Assembly (NCBI GenBank): GCA_964474905.1 | Contig: CAYYUP010000021.1 | Span: 23,445-87,444 of the forward strand | Source of the DNA: JADJRG01 sp964474905 | Lineage (GTDB): Bacteria > Myxococcota_A > Polyangia > Nannocystales > Nannocystaceae | DNA: 64,000 bases | Reading direction: 5' to 3' | In this document: positions 1 to 8,367 of the stretch, piece by piece | Layout of the letters: each line of letters starts with the position of its first letter | Position numbering within the stretch: the stretch's first letter is position 1 | Notes under the pieces: model-generated | What the model saw: only the letters and a program-made list of their open reading frames with translations | What the model was told of the DNA's origin: nothing | Database searches by the model: none | Program-made: the position numbers and the translations under genes

Positions 1-458
1 GAGGGGGTCGCGAGCCAGAGCCAAGTATTGGCGCGCATGCTCGGGTCATCGGCCTCGAGCAGCGCCGAAATCGCAGCAAAGGGCAGACCTCGAAGGGCGC
101 GATGGCGGCGTCGCTTCGCGTCAATGCTGAGCCGATCGACGACGCTCTCTCGGGAGAGGGCGCGGATAGCTTCGCGTCTCGTTTTGGGTACCTCGAGCAG
201 AGCTTCTTCGAGGCGAATCGCAGCGCTAGTGCTCTCGCCATCTTCGCGCGGGCTGGGCTCGTCGCCTGGCTGTGCGGTGGCGAAAAAATCGGCCATCTCC
301 GCCCATGCAAACTCTTGGAGGGATGCCTCAGAGGCTCGAATCGGGGCCGTAACGGCATTTCTGAGGGGAGCACAGTGGCTCGCCTGCGCAGCGGCGGCCA
401 CCTGGGGCAGGGTCCAGATCATCGTCGCGAGGCAGAGCGCAAGGACTGGCTTTTTCAC
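1..458 (-). CDS. Exported protein of unknown function, C-terminus cut off by window edge
   Basis: The reading frame opens with GTG at 458 and stays open to the left edge, so at least 152 residues are present and the stop lies outside the window. The N-terminus (MKKPVLALCLATMIWTLP, then an Ala-rich stretch) is a textbook Sec signal peptide with a likely cleavage after the AAA/AQA region. The mature part is charged and helical. Around residues 110-150 it has an Ala/Leu/Arg pattern (RALRGLPFAAISALLEADDP) that could be the start of HEAT-like repeats, but this is only an impression. It is the last visible gene of the minus-strand run that begins with the ABC transporter at 5111. No function can be assigned. 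The start is chosen because the signal peptide begins there. Confidence 0.7.
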   Translation of the reverse strand, partial: MKKPVLALCLATMIWTLPQVAAAAQASHCAPLRNAVTAPIRASEASLQEFAWAEMADFFATAQPGDEPSPREDGESTSAAIRLEEALLEVPKTRREAIRALSRESVVDRLSIDAKRRRHRALRGLPFAAISALLEADDPSMRANTWLWLATP

Positions 459-609
459 GGTGCCCAGATCCTAGCCGGCACCGATCAGGGCAGCAAAAAA
501 TTGGCGGAGAACACATGCGATGTGCATCGGGTCTCCTCGCGATGAGGCCCGTTTCGCTCGGGCAAGGCCGACCTGATCGCGTCGCGAGTCCACACGCCGG
601 GGGCGTCTG

Positions 610-1071
610 TTACTCGGCGAGAACCTTCGCGACTGCATCCTTTACCAGGGCTGCCTCGACCTGGTCTCGGTGCTTTTTCATGACCGCGCCGATAAGCCGC
701 CCGGCCTGCCGAGGATCACTGATCCCGCTCTCGGCGTGCACCTTTCGGACGAGGGCCAGGGTGGCTGCCGCGTCGAGTTTTGTAGGCAAGAACTTCTCGC
801 AGAACGCGAGTTCAAAGCGGTTCTCGGCGAGCAAGGTCGCGCCGCGTTCACCGGCGGCTTCGAAGGCTGAGATGGCCTTCTTGAGCTCCTTGGCGTAGCT
901 GGCGATCATCTGTAGCCAGAGTTCGTCGGTCTCCTCGCAGCCGCTGCCATCTTTGAGCTTGGTCAGGACCTTGTTCTTGAGCATACCGACCACTGTCAGG
1001 GTCGGCGCGTCGCGGCCACGTCGTGCTTGACGGAGGATGGTATCGATCTGATCGCGGATTTCGCTGCTCAT
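610..1071 (-). CDS. yqeY: GatB/YqeY-domain protein
   Basis: The protein has 153 residues, the usual length of stand-alone YqeY proteins. It starts MSSEIRDQIDTILRQARRGRD and shows family features: an N-terminal helical part with a charged stretch (MLKNKVLTKLKDGSG, then SYAKELKKAISAFEAAG) and a C-terminal helical bundle (residues about 85-150) like the tRNA-binding tail of GatB. In the C-terminal part the FLPTKLDAAATLALVRKV and GRLIGAVMKKH stretches match the YqeY pattern. YqeY is thought to help aminoacyl-tRNA amidation or act as a tRNA-binding accessory factor; its exact role is unsettled. It lies 17 bp downstream of the crotonase gene and is probably co-transcribed with it. Confidence 0.85.
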   Translation of the reverse strand: MSSEIRDQIDTILRQARRGRDAPTLTVVGMLKNKVLTKLKDGSGCEETDELWLQMIASYAKELKKAISAFEAAGERGATLLAENRFELAFCEKFLPTKLDAAATLALVRKVHAESGISDPRQAGRLIGAVMKKHRDQVEAALVKDAVAKVLAE

Positions 1072-1088
1072 GGCCGCGAGATGGTAGC

Positions 1089-1841
1089 TCAGCTTTTGCG
1101 ATCGAGGGCGCGTTCGTGTGCGCCCTCGAGATCGGCCGCTGCGTAGGTCCTAACGCGTAGCGCTTGGTGGGCCTGGAGCAGCTTGGCGGGCAGATCTTGC
1201 CCTTCGATCGCGCGGAAGAAGTCGCGGTGAGCCCGAAGAGAGTGCGTCGCTCCAGCGAGCAGGCGGTGGCCGAGATCCACCCCGGTATCGCTGAGATCCT
1301 GGGTGTCGACGATCTCGACGAGCGCACCGGCTGCGAGTGCCTGCTCGGCGCTCACCGTGTCCCCGACGAGCAGGAGCCGGCGGGCGAGCGCGGGGCCAAA
1401 GACCGCGTGAAAACGGATGAGCCCGGCTGCGTGATAGACCACGCCGAGCTTGCTCGCCGGCACCATAAAGGTCACTCCGGGATGAGCGATCCGAAAATCG
1501 CAGGCGCAGGCGAGTTCGACACCTGCGCCGATGACGATGCCCTGGAGCAGCGCGATGAAGGTCGCATCGGCGCCGGTCATCGCTGCGGAGGCGTCGAGCA
1601 AGAGCTGATCTGGCGGCGTCCCGGGGTGAGCCGCGGCGAGTCGGGGCAGCGCTTTGAGGTCGAAGCCCGCAGAGAAAACACGATCGCCGGCGCCGGTGAG
1701 CAAGACAACCTGGCCCTTGAGGCAGTTCGCCCGCTCGCGGATCCACACGAGCATCTCCGGGTCGAGGGCGTTTCGTCGTGGCGGGTTGCTCAGGGTCCAG
1801 AGCAGGAGGTTGGGGGCGATGCAGGTCTCGAGGACGGGCAT
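1089..1841 (-). CDS. Enoyl-CoA hydratase/isomerase (crotonase) family protein
   Basis: A 250-residue protein of the crotonase superfamily, somewhat short for the family (about 260). The oxyanion-hole region is present: FSAGFDLKAL (residues about 56-65) and the second loop IVIGAGVELACACDFRIA (about 101-118), which carries the Glu equivalent to Glu144 of classical hydratases. The second catalytic Glu, normally in a QPE motif about 20 residues further on, is replaced: the sequence reads MVPASKLGV. A simple hydratase mechanism is therefore doubtful; an isomerase, thioesterase or decarboxylase-like role is equally possible. The substrate is presumably an acyl-CoA. The gene ends 17 bp before yqeY and starts 3 bp after the lipoprotein stop, consistent with one operon. 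Confidence 0.85.
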   Translation of the reverse strand: MPVLETCIAPNLLLWTLSNPPRRNALDPEMLVWIRERANCLKGQVVLLTGAGDRVFSAGFDLKALPRLAAAHPGTPPDQLLLDASAAMTGADATFIALLQGIVIGAGVELACACDFRIAHPGVTFMVPASKLGVVYHAAGLIRFHAVFGPALARRLLLVGDTVSAEQALAAGALVEIVDTQDLSDTGVDLGHRLLAGATHSLRAHRDFFRAIEGQDLPAKLLQAHQALRVRTYAAADLEGAHERALDRKS

Positions 1842-1844
1842 GGC

Positions 1845-2312
1845 TCAGTTGGCGGGCTTGGTGGCGCCGCCCTCGGGGATCGTCGAGGGCGGGTGGCCCG
1901 GTGGTGTATCGAGCCTGAGTTTCTTGCTCGGGAGCTGCGGCGTGACCTCGCCGGACTCCACCTTCCGCCGCATGTCCTCGAGGGCCTTTGCGGCCTCGGA
2001 TTCGGGGTGTTGCATGATTTTTTTGCGCAGGGCAAATGCCCGTTTACGCCGAAACTCTGGGGTCAGCTCTGCGGGATCGGCCGCGATGAGCTCGAGTTCT
2101 TCAGCGGTGAGGGGCGGCGCAGGTTTGGGCGTATCTGCAGCCGATAGTGCGGGCTCGGTCTTCGCGGGCTCGGTCTTTGCGGGCTCGGTCTTTGCGGGCT
2201 CAGTTTTCGCGGACTCGGTCTTCGCGGGCTCGGCCTTTACGGGCTCAGTTTTTGCTTGGCCGCAGCCGATAGATAGGATCGCGACGAGGGCGAGGCTCGC
2301 AGGTCGATGCAT
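1845..2312 (-). CDS. Lipoprotein with KTEPA pentapeptide repeats
   Basis: A 155-residue lipoprotein. The signal peptide MHRPASLALVAILSIGC ends in a lipobox-like SIGC, so Cys17 would be lipidated. It is followed by seven tandem five-residue units of the type KTEPA/KAEPA (residues about 21-55), which form a Lys/Glu/Pro linker, and then a helical C-terminal part (RRKRAFALRKKIMQHPESEA). The function is unknown. Such linkers often hold a lipoprotein away from the membrane. It lies 9 bp downstream of the ABC permease and 3 bp upstream of the crotonase. Confidence 0.75.
   Translation of the reverse strand: MHRPASLALVAILSIGCGQAKTEPVKAEPAKTESAKTEPAKTEPAKTEPAKTEPALSAADTPKPAPPLTAEELELIAADPAELTPEFRRKRAFALRKKIMQHPESEAAKALEDMRRKVESGEVTPQLPSKKLRLDTPPGHPPSTIPEGGATKPAN
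2149..2253. repeat. 15-bp tandem repeat, seven units, inside the lipoprotein gene
   Basis: Seven consecutive 15-bp units of the form gcgggctcggtcttt (with one to three substitutions each) encode the KTEPA-type pentapeptides of the lipoprotein. The unit length is a multiple of three, so copy-number change would keep the reading frame. Confidence 0.9.
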
Positions 2313-2321
2313 GGCCGGAGC

Positions 2322-4136
2322 TTAGCAGGAGCCCCGCCGGATCGAGCGCAGCAGGACCACCGGCACGACGACCAGCATGGCCGCCTGTACGAAGCCCAAG
2401 AAGGGGCTGATCTCGGAGAAGAGCAGCAGGTTCGCGCTGTTCGTGTTGCGAAGCGCAGCCGCCATCTGGGGGAAGGCCATCAGCGCGAAAAACGCGGCAA
2501 GGCCGATCTGAGTGCGAGCGATCAATCCCGTCGGCGCCGAGACCATGCGGATCGCGGCGAGGCCGACGACGGCGAGGTACCAGGCGAGGAAGAATACGAA
2601 GGCCGGGTGCACATCTGTGATCTGGCCGGGGTTTGGCAGCATGCCGACGGTGAGCACGGCGAGCATGCCCGTCCAGGCGAAAAGTTCGCCCAGGAGCGAG
2701 CCTATCGGCGGTGGAGCCCTCTTCTCGCCGAGGTCTGGGGTGGGCGTGCGCATCATGAGGAGGATCGCAAAGGGCAGGGTGACCAGCGCCAGATTGATCA
2801 GGATGGATGTCTCGGTGTTGTTGTAGGCGTTTCGATAGGCGGGGTTGGCCAGCGAGATGAGCACGATTGCCACCAGGGCGCCGAGCAGCCCTTCGCCGCG
2901 GGTCAGGGCGCTCGTGCCCTGGCGACCCACCTTGCGCTCGAGGGCACGGAGGCCGAGCAGAGCGAGCAGGCCGATGCCGACAGTGCCGATCGCGATCGCG
3001 AAGTCAGCCTCGTGGGCGAGGTGCCAGTTGTTGAAAAAGAGCTCGTCGGGCAGCAGCGAGGAGCGGAAGAGGTGGGCTGTCGCGGCCTCTGGGATGAGGG
3101 CGAAGATGCCGATGCTCTGGCGGTCCGGCATCATGCCAATGGCGGCACCGATCATTGCGAGCACGCCGAAAAAGGAGAGCATGCCCATGCCGAGTATGCC
3201 GGGTGTGTGCCGCGAGCCCAGGGCAAAGCCGACGAGCTGGGCGAGTACCGACAGGAAGAAGCAGCCGACGAGCGCCACCAGGATGCCGGCGAGGGCCGGG
3301 AGCAGGTAGCCGACAAAGGCGACGGTGAGCAGGAGGATGAGCGCCTGCGGGATCGCCAGGATGCCGACGATCGACAGGGCGCCCACGCTGAGCCCGAGAA
3401 TCAGCTCGCGAGTCCGAAGCGAGGTGCCGGTGAGCGGCATCAGTGTGTTCTCGTGGACCTCTTGGGCCATCTGCGTGCCGACTAAGACGGGTCCGAGGAC
3501 CAGCAAGAGGAACGCGAGGAAGGCACTCGCGATCGCCCCGGTGAGCCGAACGCCGTCGACCAGGGTGAGCGGCGACTCGTAGATCTCGACCCGTGGGACC
3601 AAGTTGGCGTCGAGGATTGTGCGCAGTCTTTGGACCTGCTGGGCGTCGTGCCAGCTGAAGTAGGTGTAGTAGGCGTCAGCGTCGGGCACGACCTGCAAAA
3701 CGTGGTGGGCGGAGAGGCTAGCCTGAGCCCTGGCCTGGAGTTGGCGGAACCCGCGGGGCGACTCGTCGTTTGCGGCCTGACGCACGAACCTCAGGGCATC
3801 GTCGTAGCTGCTCTGCGCGCGGCTCCAGTAGTCGCCATCAGACTCGCCGTAGTGCAGGTCTTGGATCTCGGCGAGGATGATCGACTCTTCTCCGACAGAG
3901 TCGACGACGATCAGGTGCTCGAATTGCTCGCGCTCCCAGCGTGACTCTTCGAGATCGAAGCCCTGCCGGATCTCGGACTCGAAGGACCCGCTGCCAAACG
4001 AGATCCAGACGCCGAGGATCAGCGTCAGGACCGAGAGCAATGCGGAGAGCAACACGAACCGGCGCAGGCGTCCGCCCCGGTGTACGCGGGTGACAAAGGG
4101 CAGCGCGGCGCTGCGGAGTTGTGCGAGCTTTGACAT
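2322..4136 (-). CDS. ABC-2 type transporter permease
   Basis: A 604-residue membrane protein. One membrane helix near the N-terminus (about residues 27-48) is followed by a large extracytoplasmic domain (about 50-195) and then by roughly ten membrane helices. The cytoplasmic stretch after the second helix (ENTLMPLTGTSLRTRELILG) is the conserved element of ABC-2/NatB-like permeases that contacts the ATPase. It starts 15 bp downstream of the ATPase gene, so the two very likely form one exporter. The substrate is unknown. The same element recurs in the larger membrane protein at 17464-19842, which suggests the two are paralogues. Confidence 0.85.
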   Translation of the reverse strand: MSKLAQLRSAALPFVTRVHRGGRLRRFVLLSALLSVLTLILGVWISFGSGSFESEIRQGFDLEESRWEREQFEHLIVVDSVGEESIILAEIQDLHYGESDGDYWSRAQSSYDDALRFVRQAANDESPRGFRQLQARAQASLSAHHVLQVVPDADAYYTYFSWHDAQQVQRLRTILDANLVPRVEIYESPLTLVDGVRLTGAIASAFLAFLLLVLGPVLVGTQMAQEVHENTLMPLTGTSLRTRELILGLSVGALSIVGILAIPQALILLLTVAFVGYLLPALAGILVALVGCFFLSVLAQLVGFALGSRHTPGILGMGMLSFFGVLAMIGAAIGMMPDRQSIGIFALIPEAATAHLFRSSLLPDELFFNNWHLAHEADFAIAIGTVGIGLLALLGLRALERKVGRQGTSALTRGEGLLGALVAIVLISLANPAYRNAYNNTETSILINLALVTLPFAILLMMRTPTPDLGEKRAPPPIGSLLGELFAWTGMLAVLTVGMLPNPGQITDVHPAFVFFLAWYLAVVGLAAIRMVSAPTGLIARTQIGLAAFFALMAFPQMAAALRNTNSANLLLFSEISPFLGFVQAAMLVVVPVVLLRSIRRGSC

Positions 4137-4151
4137 GGAGGCTCCTGCGGA

Positions 4152-5111
4152 TCAGTTGACCTGATCGTCCGAGAGGCGATTGTAAACGTCTTCGAGGCGG
4201 CTGCGGAGCCGACTGGCGGTGACTACGCGGACTCCGCCGCTGATCAGCGCGGCGAGAATATCGGCCATCAGGGTCTCATCGCCCTGGACCTGGAGGGTGA
4301 GTGTCGGCTGGCCGTCTTCGATGCCGCTGTCCTCGACGAGCACGCGGTGCTCGCGGAGGATGGCGAGCGCGCGATCGAGGCCGCTCTTGGATTCGTCGTC
4401 GAGGATCCGCAGGCGATAGACAAAGCGGCTGACGTCGTACTTCTCGATGATCTCGGCGACGGCGCCCGAGACCACGAGGCGGCCTTTTTGGATCAGCGCC
4501 ATGCGATCGCAGAGATCGTCGAGTTCGCGGAGGATGTGCGACGAGACCAGAATGGTGACGCCGCTGTCCCGGGTCCGCAGGAGGGCCGCTCGCAGGTCGC
4601 TTCGGGAGCGCGGATCGAGACCGTCCGCTGGTTCGTCGAGGAGCAGGAGGCGGGGTTTGTGCAGGAGGCAGCGGGCGATCAGGAGGCGCTGGCGCATGCC
4701 CTTAGAGAGCTGACCGCTGGGTGTATTGCGCTTGCTTATCAGATCGAAGGTGAGCAGCGTTTCTTCGATCGCGGCCTCGAGTTTTGCCGGCGCCATGCGA
4801 TAACACTGACCGAAAAATCGGAGGTACTCGGCGGGCGTCATCTGCTTGTAGAGCGGGTTGCCATCGCCGAGAAAGCCGATCTGTCGCCGGAGATCGCTGG
4901 GGTCTTTGGGCAGGGGCTTGCCGTCAAAGAGCAGATCGCCGGCGCTCGGATGCACCACGGTCGCGAGCATGCGCAGGGTCGTCGACTTGCCGGCGCCGTT
5001 TGGACCGATGAGGCCAAAAAGCGAACCGCTCGGGATCTTGAGGCTGAGATCGCGGACCGCCCAGGTGGTCCCGTCGTAGGTCTTTCCGAGGCCGTGTAGC
5101 TCGACGTCCAT
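4152..5111 (-). CDS. ABC transporter ATP-binding protein
   Basis: A 319-residue ATPase starting MDVELHGLGKTYDGTTW. It has Walker A GPNGAGKST (about residues 36-44), the ABC signature LSKGM, Walker B LLLLDEPADGLDP and the switch His in SSHIL. It belongs to the group that drives ABC-2 permeases, where a C-terminal extension of about 90 residues (here from residue 225) often contacts the partner. The open frame extends upstream to 5438, but the ATG at 5111 is where homology to ABC domains begins and the longer form would overlap the divergent promoter region, so 5111 is preferred. It is first in the minus-strand operon and pairs with the permease at 2322-4136. Confidence 0.93.
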   Translation of the reverse strand: MDVELHGLGKTYDGTTWAVRDLSLKIPSGSLFGLIGPNGAGKSTTLRMLATVVHPSAGDLLFDGKPLPKDPSDLRRQIGFLGDGNPLYKQMTPAEYLRFFGQCYRMAPAKLEAAIEETLLTFDLISKRNTPSGQLSKGMRQRLLIARCLLHKPRLLLLDEPADGLDPRSRSDLRAALLRTRDSGVTILVSSHILRELDDLCDRMALIQKGRLVVSGAVAEIIEKYDVSRFVYRLRILDDESKSGLDRALAILREHRVLVEDSGIEDGQPTLTLQVQGDETLMADILAALISGGVRVVTASRLRSRLEDVYNRLSDDQVN

Positions 5112-5308
5112 GGCTGCCGAGCATATACGTTCGTGGTGGCGAAAAGATTCGCCGCGATCTGGGCCCAAGCCGCGGGACTGGCTAGGCCGTCTGTAATTGC
5201 CCCCTAGAGGCTTTAAGACGCCCATTCTGCGCGTTTCTCCGCGGGCGATCAGCAGCGCTCGCGGCTTGTGACTGGCCCCACCCGTCGCGCTGCCGTAGCC
5301 TAGAGGAG

Positions 5309-6700
5309 GTGACAATTCGATGGCGATGGAGGAGCGCGTTGCTGGGTCTCGTCGCCCTTTCGCTGACGGGCGCATGTGCGGCTCGGAGCACCGACATCGG
5401 CGGCATTGCTCTCGTCGAAGGCTCGACCCGGCGGCCACTTGAGCCTGCCGAGGTCGCCCGAGCGGGCGCCGCGTCGGTCGCCGTGGTCACCACCAATAAC
5501 AGCCGCGGTCTCGCCTTCGTCGTCGATCCGGCCGGTTATCTGATCACCAGCCGGCACGTGATCGAGGACAGCAGCCATGTCGAGTCGATCTCCTTTCCCG
5601 GTCTCGATCCGCCGCAGATCTTCACCGCGATCAAGGTGGTCTACATCGATCCACAGCGCGACCTGGCCCTCCTGCACGTCGACGCCGGGCAGCCCCTAGC
5701 TTCGCTGGCGCTCGGTACCGACAGCGCCGCGCCGGTCGAGACGTACCTAAAAGCCGCCGATCGGGTGCTCTTGCTCGCTCGAAATCAGGGGGCCGAGGAG
5801 ACCTTCATCGCCCACACTGGCAGCGTCAACGATTTGCAGGTCTTCAACCCCGCGCTCGGTACAGGCGCGTTTGTTGGGCTCAGCAACGATGTGCGCGAGG
5901 GGCAAAGCGGCGGCCCGGTGCTCGATCGTTTTGGACGCGCTGTCGGGATTGTCACCTGGACCTGGCGCCATCGTGTCGGTGGCTACGCGATTCCTATCGA
6001 CGAGGCGACGCGTATGTTGCTCGAGCGTCCGCGCATGGAGCTGGCGAGCGAGCAGCGAGCTCGGGCAAGCGCACGAGCCACAAAATTTGTCGATGCTGTC
6101 TACGCCGGCCACATGGATCAAGCGCGGCGCATGCTCTCGCCGACGTACGCTCGGGCGATCCGCTCGCAGACCCTCGATTTGATCACGGAGCGGGTCTCAG
6201 CAGGCGGCGGCGAGGCGGTCTCTTTTTTCTTTGCGGCGTTAGAGAAGCTGGTCGCGGGGCTCGAGGAGGGCCGCGAGAGCCAGCAGTTAGAGGACTTTCG
6301 TGAGCTGGTCTTGCGTACCGGCGGCGACGAATTTCGCGAGATGCTCGGGGTCACGGGCAGCGTCGACAGCGAGTTGGTGGTGTCGTTTTTCTTTGAGCTC
6401 GGCAAGGCCTACATGAGCGCTCGTTATCACGGCGAGCAGGACCCCGAAGAGGCCATCGAGACCGCGATGGGCCGCCTAGGCACCCTCGACGCCGCGCGCA
6501 CCTTCGCCTTCGCGACGCTCAGCCAGAGTCTGGGCGATGGCCCGGTGCAGATCATAGATGTCGAGGTGATTCCCGGGGTCTACGCGCCGAAGGCCGTGAT
6601 CACTCTGAGCACGCCGTCACGCAGTGGCCTGGTCATGCAGCTGCGAATGGAGTGGGGCGACTGGTACGTCGCCCAGGTCCAGACCCGTGCTGGCGACTAA
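5309..6700 (+). CDS. Trypsin-like (HtrA-like) serine protease lipoprotein
   Basis: A 463-residue exported protease. The N-terminus (basic WRWRSALLGLVALSLTGAC) is a lipoprotein signal, lipobox LTGAC. The S1 fold follows at about residues 50-240 with a complete triad: His in SRHVIED, Asp in QRDLALLH and Ser in GQSGGPV. There is no PDZ domain; instead a C-terminal domain of about 210 residues of unknown function follows. A GTG start is used and a purine-rich AGAGGAG abuts it, so the true start is not fully certain; a downstream TTG would shorten the signal peptide's basic end. It is divergent from the ABC operon and convergent with curA. The likely role is envelope protein quality control or processing. 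Confidence 0.85.
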   Translation: MTIRWRWRSALLGLVALSLTGACAARSTDIGGIALVEGSTRRPLEPAEVARAGAASVAVVTTNNSRGLAFVVDPAGYLITSRHVIEDSSHVESISFPGLDPPQIFTAIKVVYIDPQRDLALLHVDAGQPLASLALGTDSAAPVETYLKAADRVLLLARNQGAEETFIAHTGSVNDLQVFNPALGTGAFVGLSNDVREGQSGGPVLDRFGRAVGIVTWTWRHRVGGYAIPIDEATRMLLERPRMELASEQRARASARATKFVDAVYAGHMDQARRMLSPTYARAIRSQTLDLITERVSAGGGEAVSFFFAALEKLVAGLEEGRESQQLEDFRELVLRTGGDEFREMLGVTGSVDSELVVSFFFELGKAYMSARYHGEQDPEEAIETAMGRLGTLDAARTFAFATLSQSLGDGPVQIIDVEVIPGVYAPKAVITLSTPSRSGLVMQLRMEWGDWYVAQVQTRAGD

Positions 6701-6755
6701 GTGACGCCCGTTGTCGCGTCAGAGGGACTCTAGGCCGCCGGAGCACGGCTGGGAG

Positions 6756-7793
6756 TTACGCGAGAGCTTTTAGTTGGAGCGAGAGCTTGCCCTTTTTTTC
6801 GCCGCGGAGGAGGCGGCGAAGCGCCTCTGGAGCCATCTCCAGGGGCCCCTGGAGTACGGTTTCGCGGTAGCGTAGTTTGCCCGCCTTCGACCACTCGATC
6901 AGTTTGGGAGCGGCTTCGGGGAATCGCTCTGCGTAGTCGAGGACGATAAAGCCTTCGATTCGCGCTCGTCGCATCAGCACCTGTTCGAAGTGCTTGGGGC
7001 CTACAATAACCTCTGAATTATAGGTGGAGATGAGGCCACAGAGGACGATTCTCGCCTTGAGTTGGAGGTTGCAGAGAACGGCGTCGAGCACAGCGCCGCC
7101 GACGTTGTCAAAATAGACATCAATGCCCTCCGGGCACGCGGTTGCGATCGCGTTTTCGAGGTCGCCCAATTTGTAATCGATGCAGGCATCGAAGCCGAGT
7201 TCGTCTGTGACATAGGCGCATTTTTCGGGCCCGCCGGCGAGGCCGATCACCCGACACCCGTGGATTTTCGCGATCTGGCCGACCATCGATCCAACGGATC
7301 CCGCTGCAGCCGAGACGACGACGGTCTCTCCCGCTTGCGGGCGACCGATGTCGAGGAGACCGAAATACGCCGTAAAGCCACCTGTGGCGCCCAAGAGCCC
7401 CAAGTATGCGGTTAGAGGCAGGCCCGGCACAGGTTCCACGCGCTGGAGCCCGAGTTGCTCGGGACGACCGCAGGCGTGCTCTTGCCAGCCGACCGTGCCG
7501 GTTACGTGATCCCCGACCGCGAAGCCCTTGCACTTAGAGGCAAGCACGATACCGACGCCGAGTGCTCGCATCACCTCACCGATCGCGACGGGCGGCATGT
7601 ACTGCGGCGCATCAGTCATCCAGATCCGGTTGGTGGGGTCGATCGACAGGTAGAGTGTTTGGACCAGGATTTCGCCCGCGGCGGGCTCTTTGAGCGCGGC
7701 GGAGATGAGCTTGAAGTCCGAGTCCTTGACCTCTCCCTGCGGACGGCAGGCGAGAAGAAGCTTACGTGTGGTGGCGGATTTTTGATCGAGCAT
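6756..7793 (-). CDS. curA: NADP-dependent oxidoreductase, MDR superfamily (CurA/prostaglandin-reductase-like)
   Basis: A 345-residue zinc-independent medium-chain reductase. The N-terminal GroES-like domain contains the family pattern YLSIDPTNRIWM (about residues 48-59), typical of CurA, leukotriene B4 dehydrogenase and related alkenal/one oxidoreductases. The Rossmann part has the AAAGSVGS nucleotide-binding loop (about 159-166) and YFDNVGG. The structural-zinc cysteines of alcohol dehydrogenases are absent. It would reduce the double bond of an alpha,beta-unsaturated ketone or aldehyde with NADPH. It is a single gene; the facing neighbour is the serine protease at 5309-6700. Length and motifs are normal for the family. 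The symbol is assigned by family resemblance. Confidence 0.88.
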   Translation of the reverse strand: MLDQKSATTRKLLLACRPQGEVKDSDFKLISAALKEPAAGEILVQTLYLSIDPTNRIWMTDAPQYMPPVAIGEVMRALGVGIVLASKCKGFAVGDHVTGTVGWQEHACGRPEQLGLQRVEPVPGLPLTAYLGLLGATGGFTAYFGLLDIGRPQAGETVVVSAAAGSVGSMVGQIAKIHGCRVIGLAGGPEKCAYVTDELGFDACIDYKLGDLENAIATACPEGIDVYFDNVGGAVLDAVLCNLQLKARIVLCGLISTYNSEVIVGPKHFEQVLMRRARIEGFIVLDYAERFPEAAPKLIEWSKAGKLRYRETVLQGPLEMAPEALRRLLRGEKKGKLSLQLKALA

Positions 7794-8367
7794 CGTCGCC
7801 TCTGCATAGGCTAGGCGTGGCGCTAGCGCAAGGCGGATTTGTCAGCGTCCAGTGGCTGCACGGTAGGCCTGCTGGTTGTTGGCAAATTACTTGAATCAAT
7901 GATGTAAAGATCGAGAGGGAGCACTCTCCGCTGTGCATGACGTCAACCGATCGGAGGAGGCCTTTGGTCCTGTGTGTTTGGTGTCATACGTATATGTGTA
8001 TAATGGACTCGCCACGGGTCCCAAATGTAATAAACGGATCGGCTTGTAGACAGTAAATGCGGACAGGAGGATCGACAACAAGACCTCGCGGCTCGATCTC
8101 CGTTTCCCAGATCCCCTCGAAGCTCGCTTCGTGTCCTCCAATCCCGCGGTGACTGGGCCTGTGACGACAGCACAACCCGCTGCCAGTTTCGCTCCGTTCG
8201 CACTCCTGCCGCTGCCGGCAGGTTCGTTCCTTCACGCCCTCACTTCTTCGCTCATCTTGCTCCAGAGTGGCCGTACGTGCCCCTCTGTGACCATGCAGAG
8301 GCTCCTTCGACCTGGCGTGCCAGGCGTTCTTAGCTAGTCCCCACTTCAATTTACAGTTGCGAGGCTC
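7794..8367. other. Intergenic region of about 570 bp
   Basis: No convincing gene is present. Short open frames on the minus strand between 7896 and 8400 and on the plus strand at 8131-8337 have no recognisable domain and lack myxobacterial codon bias. The left half contains an AT-rich patch near 7975-8040 with a promoter-like element. The right half (8080-8340) is GC-rich. It separates curA from the divergent DUF4114 gene and could hold a long 5' leader for the latter. Confidence 0.6.
7977..8004 (+). promoter_or_regulatory. Candidate sigma70-type promoter
   Basis: A perfect TATAAT lies at 7999-8004, with a weak TTTGGT 16 bp upstream (7977-7982), inside a locally AT-rich patch. It points toward the DUF4114 gene, which begins 364 bp downstream. 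A perfect -10 hexamer is uncommon in such GC-rich DNA, but no transcript evidence exists and the -35 match is poor. Confidence 0.35.

Noticed and set aside
2307..3485. 392-codon plus-strand open frame
   Set aside because: Antisense to the ABC permease, low-complexity charged translation, no domain.
5309..5330. AGGAGGTGA read as the Shine-Dalgarno site for an ATG a few bases downstream
   Set aside because: That ATG is out of frame with the protease; the GTG in the element itself is in frame and gives a proper lipoprotein signal.
6702..6721. TGACGC/GCGTCA hairpin between the protease and curA
   Set aside because: Only a 6-bp stem with an 8-nt loop and no T-run; too weak to call a terminator.
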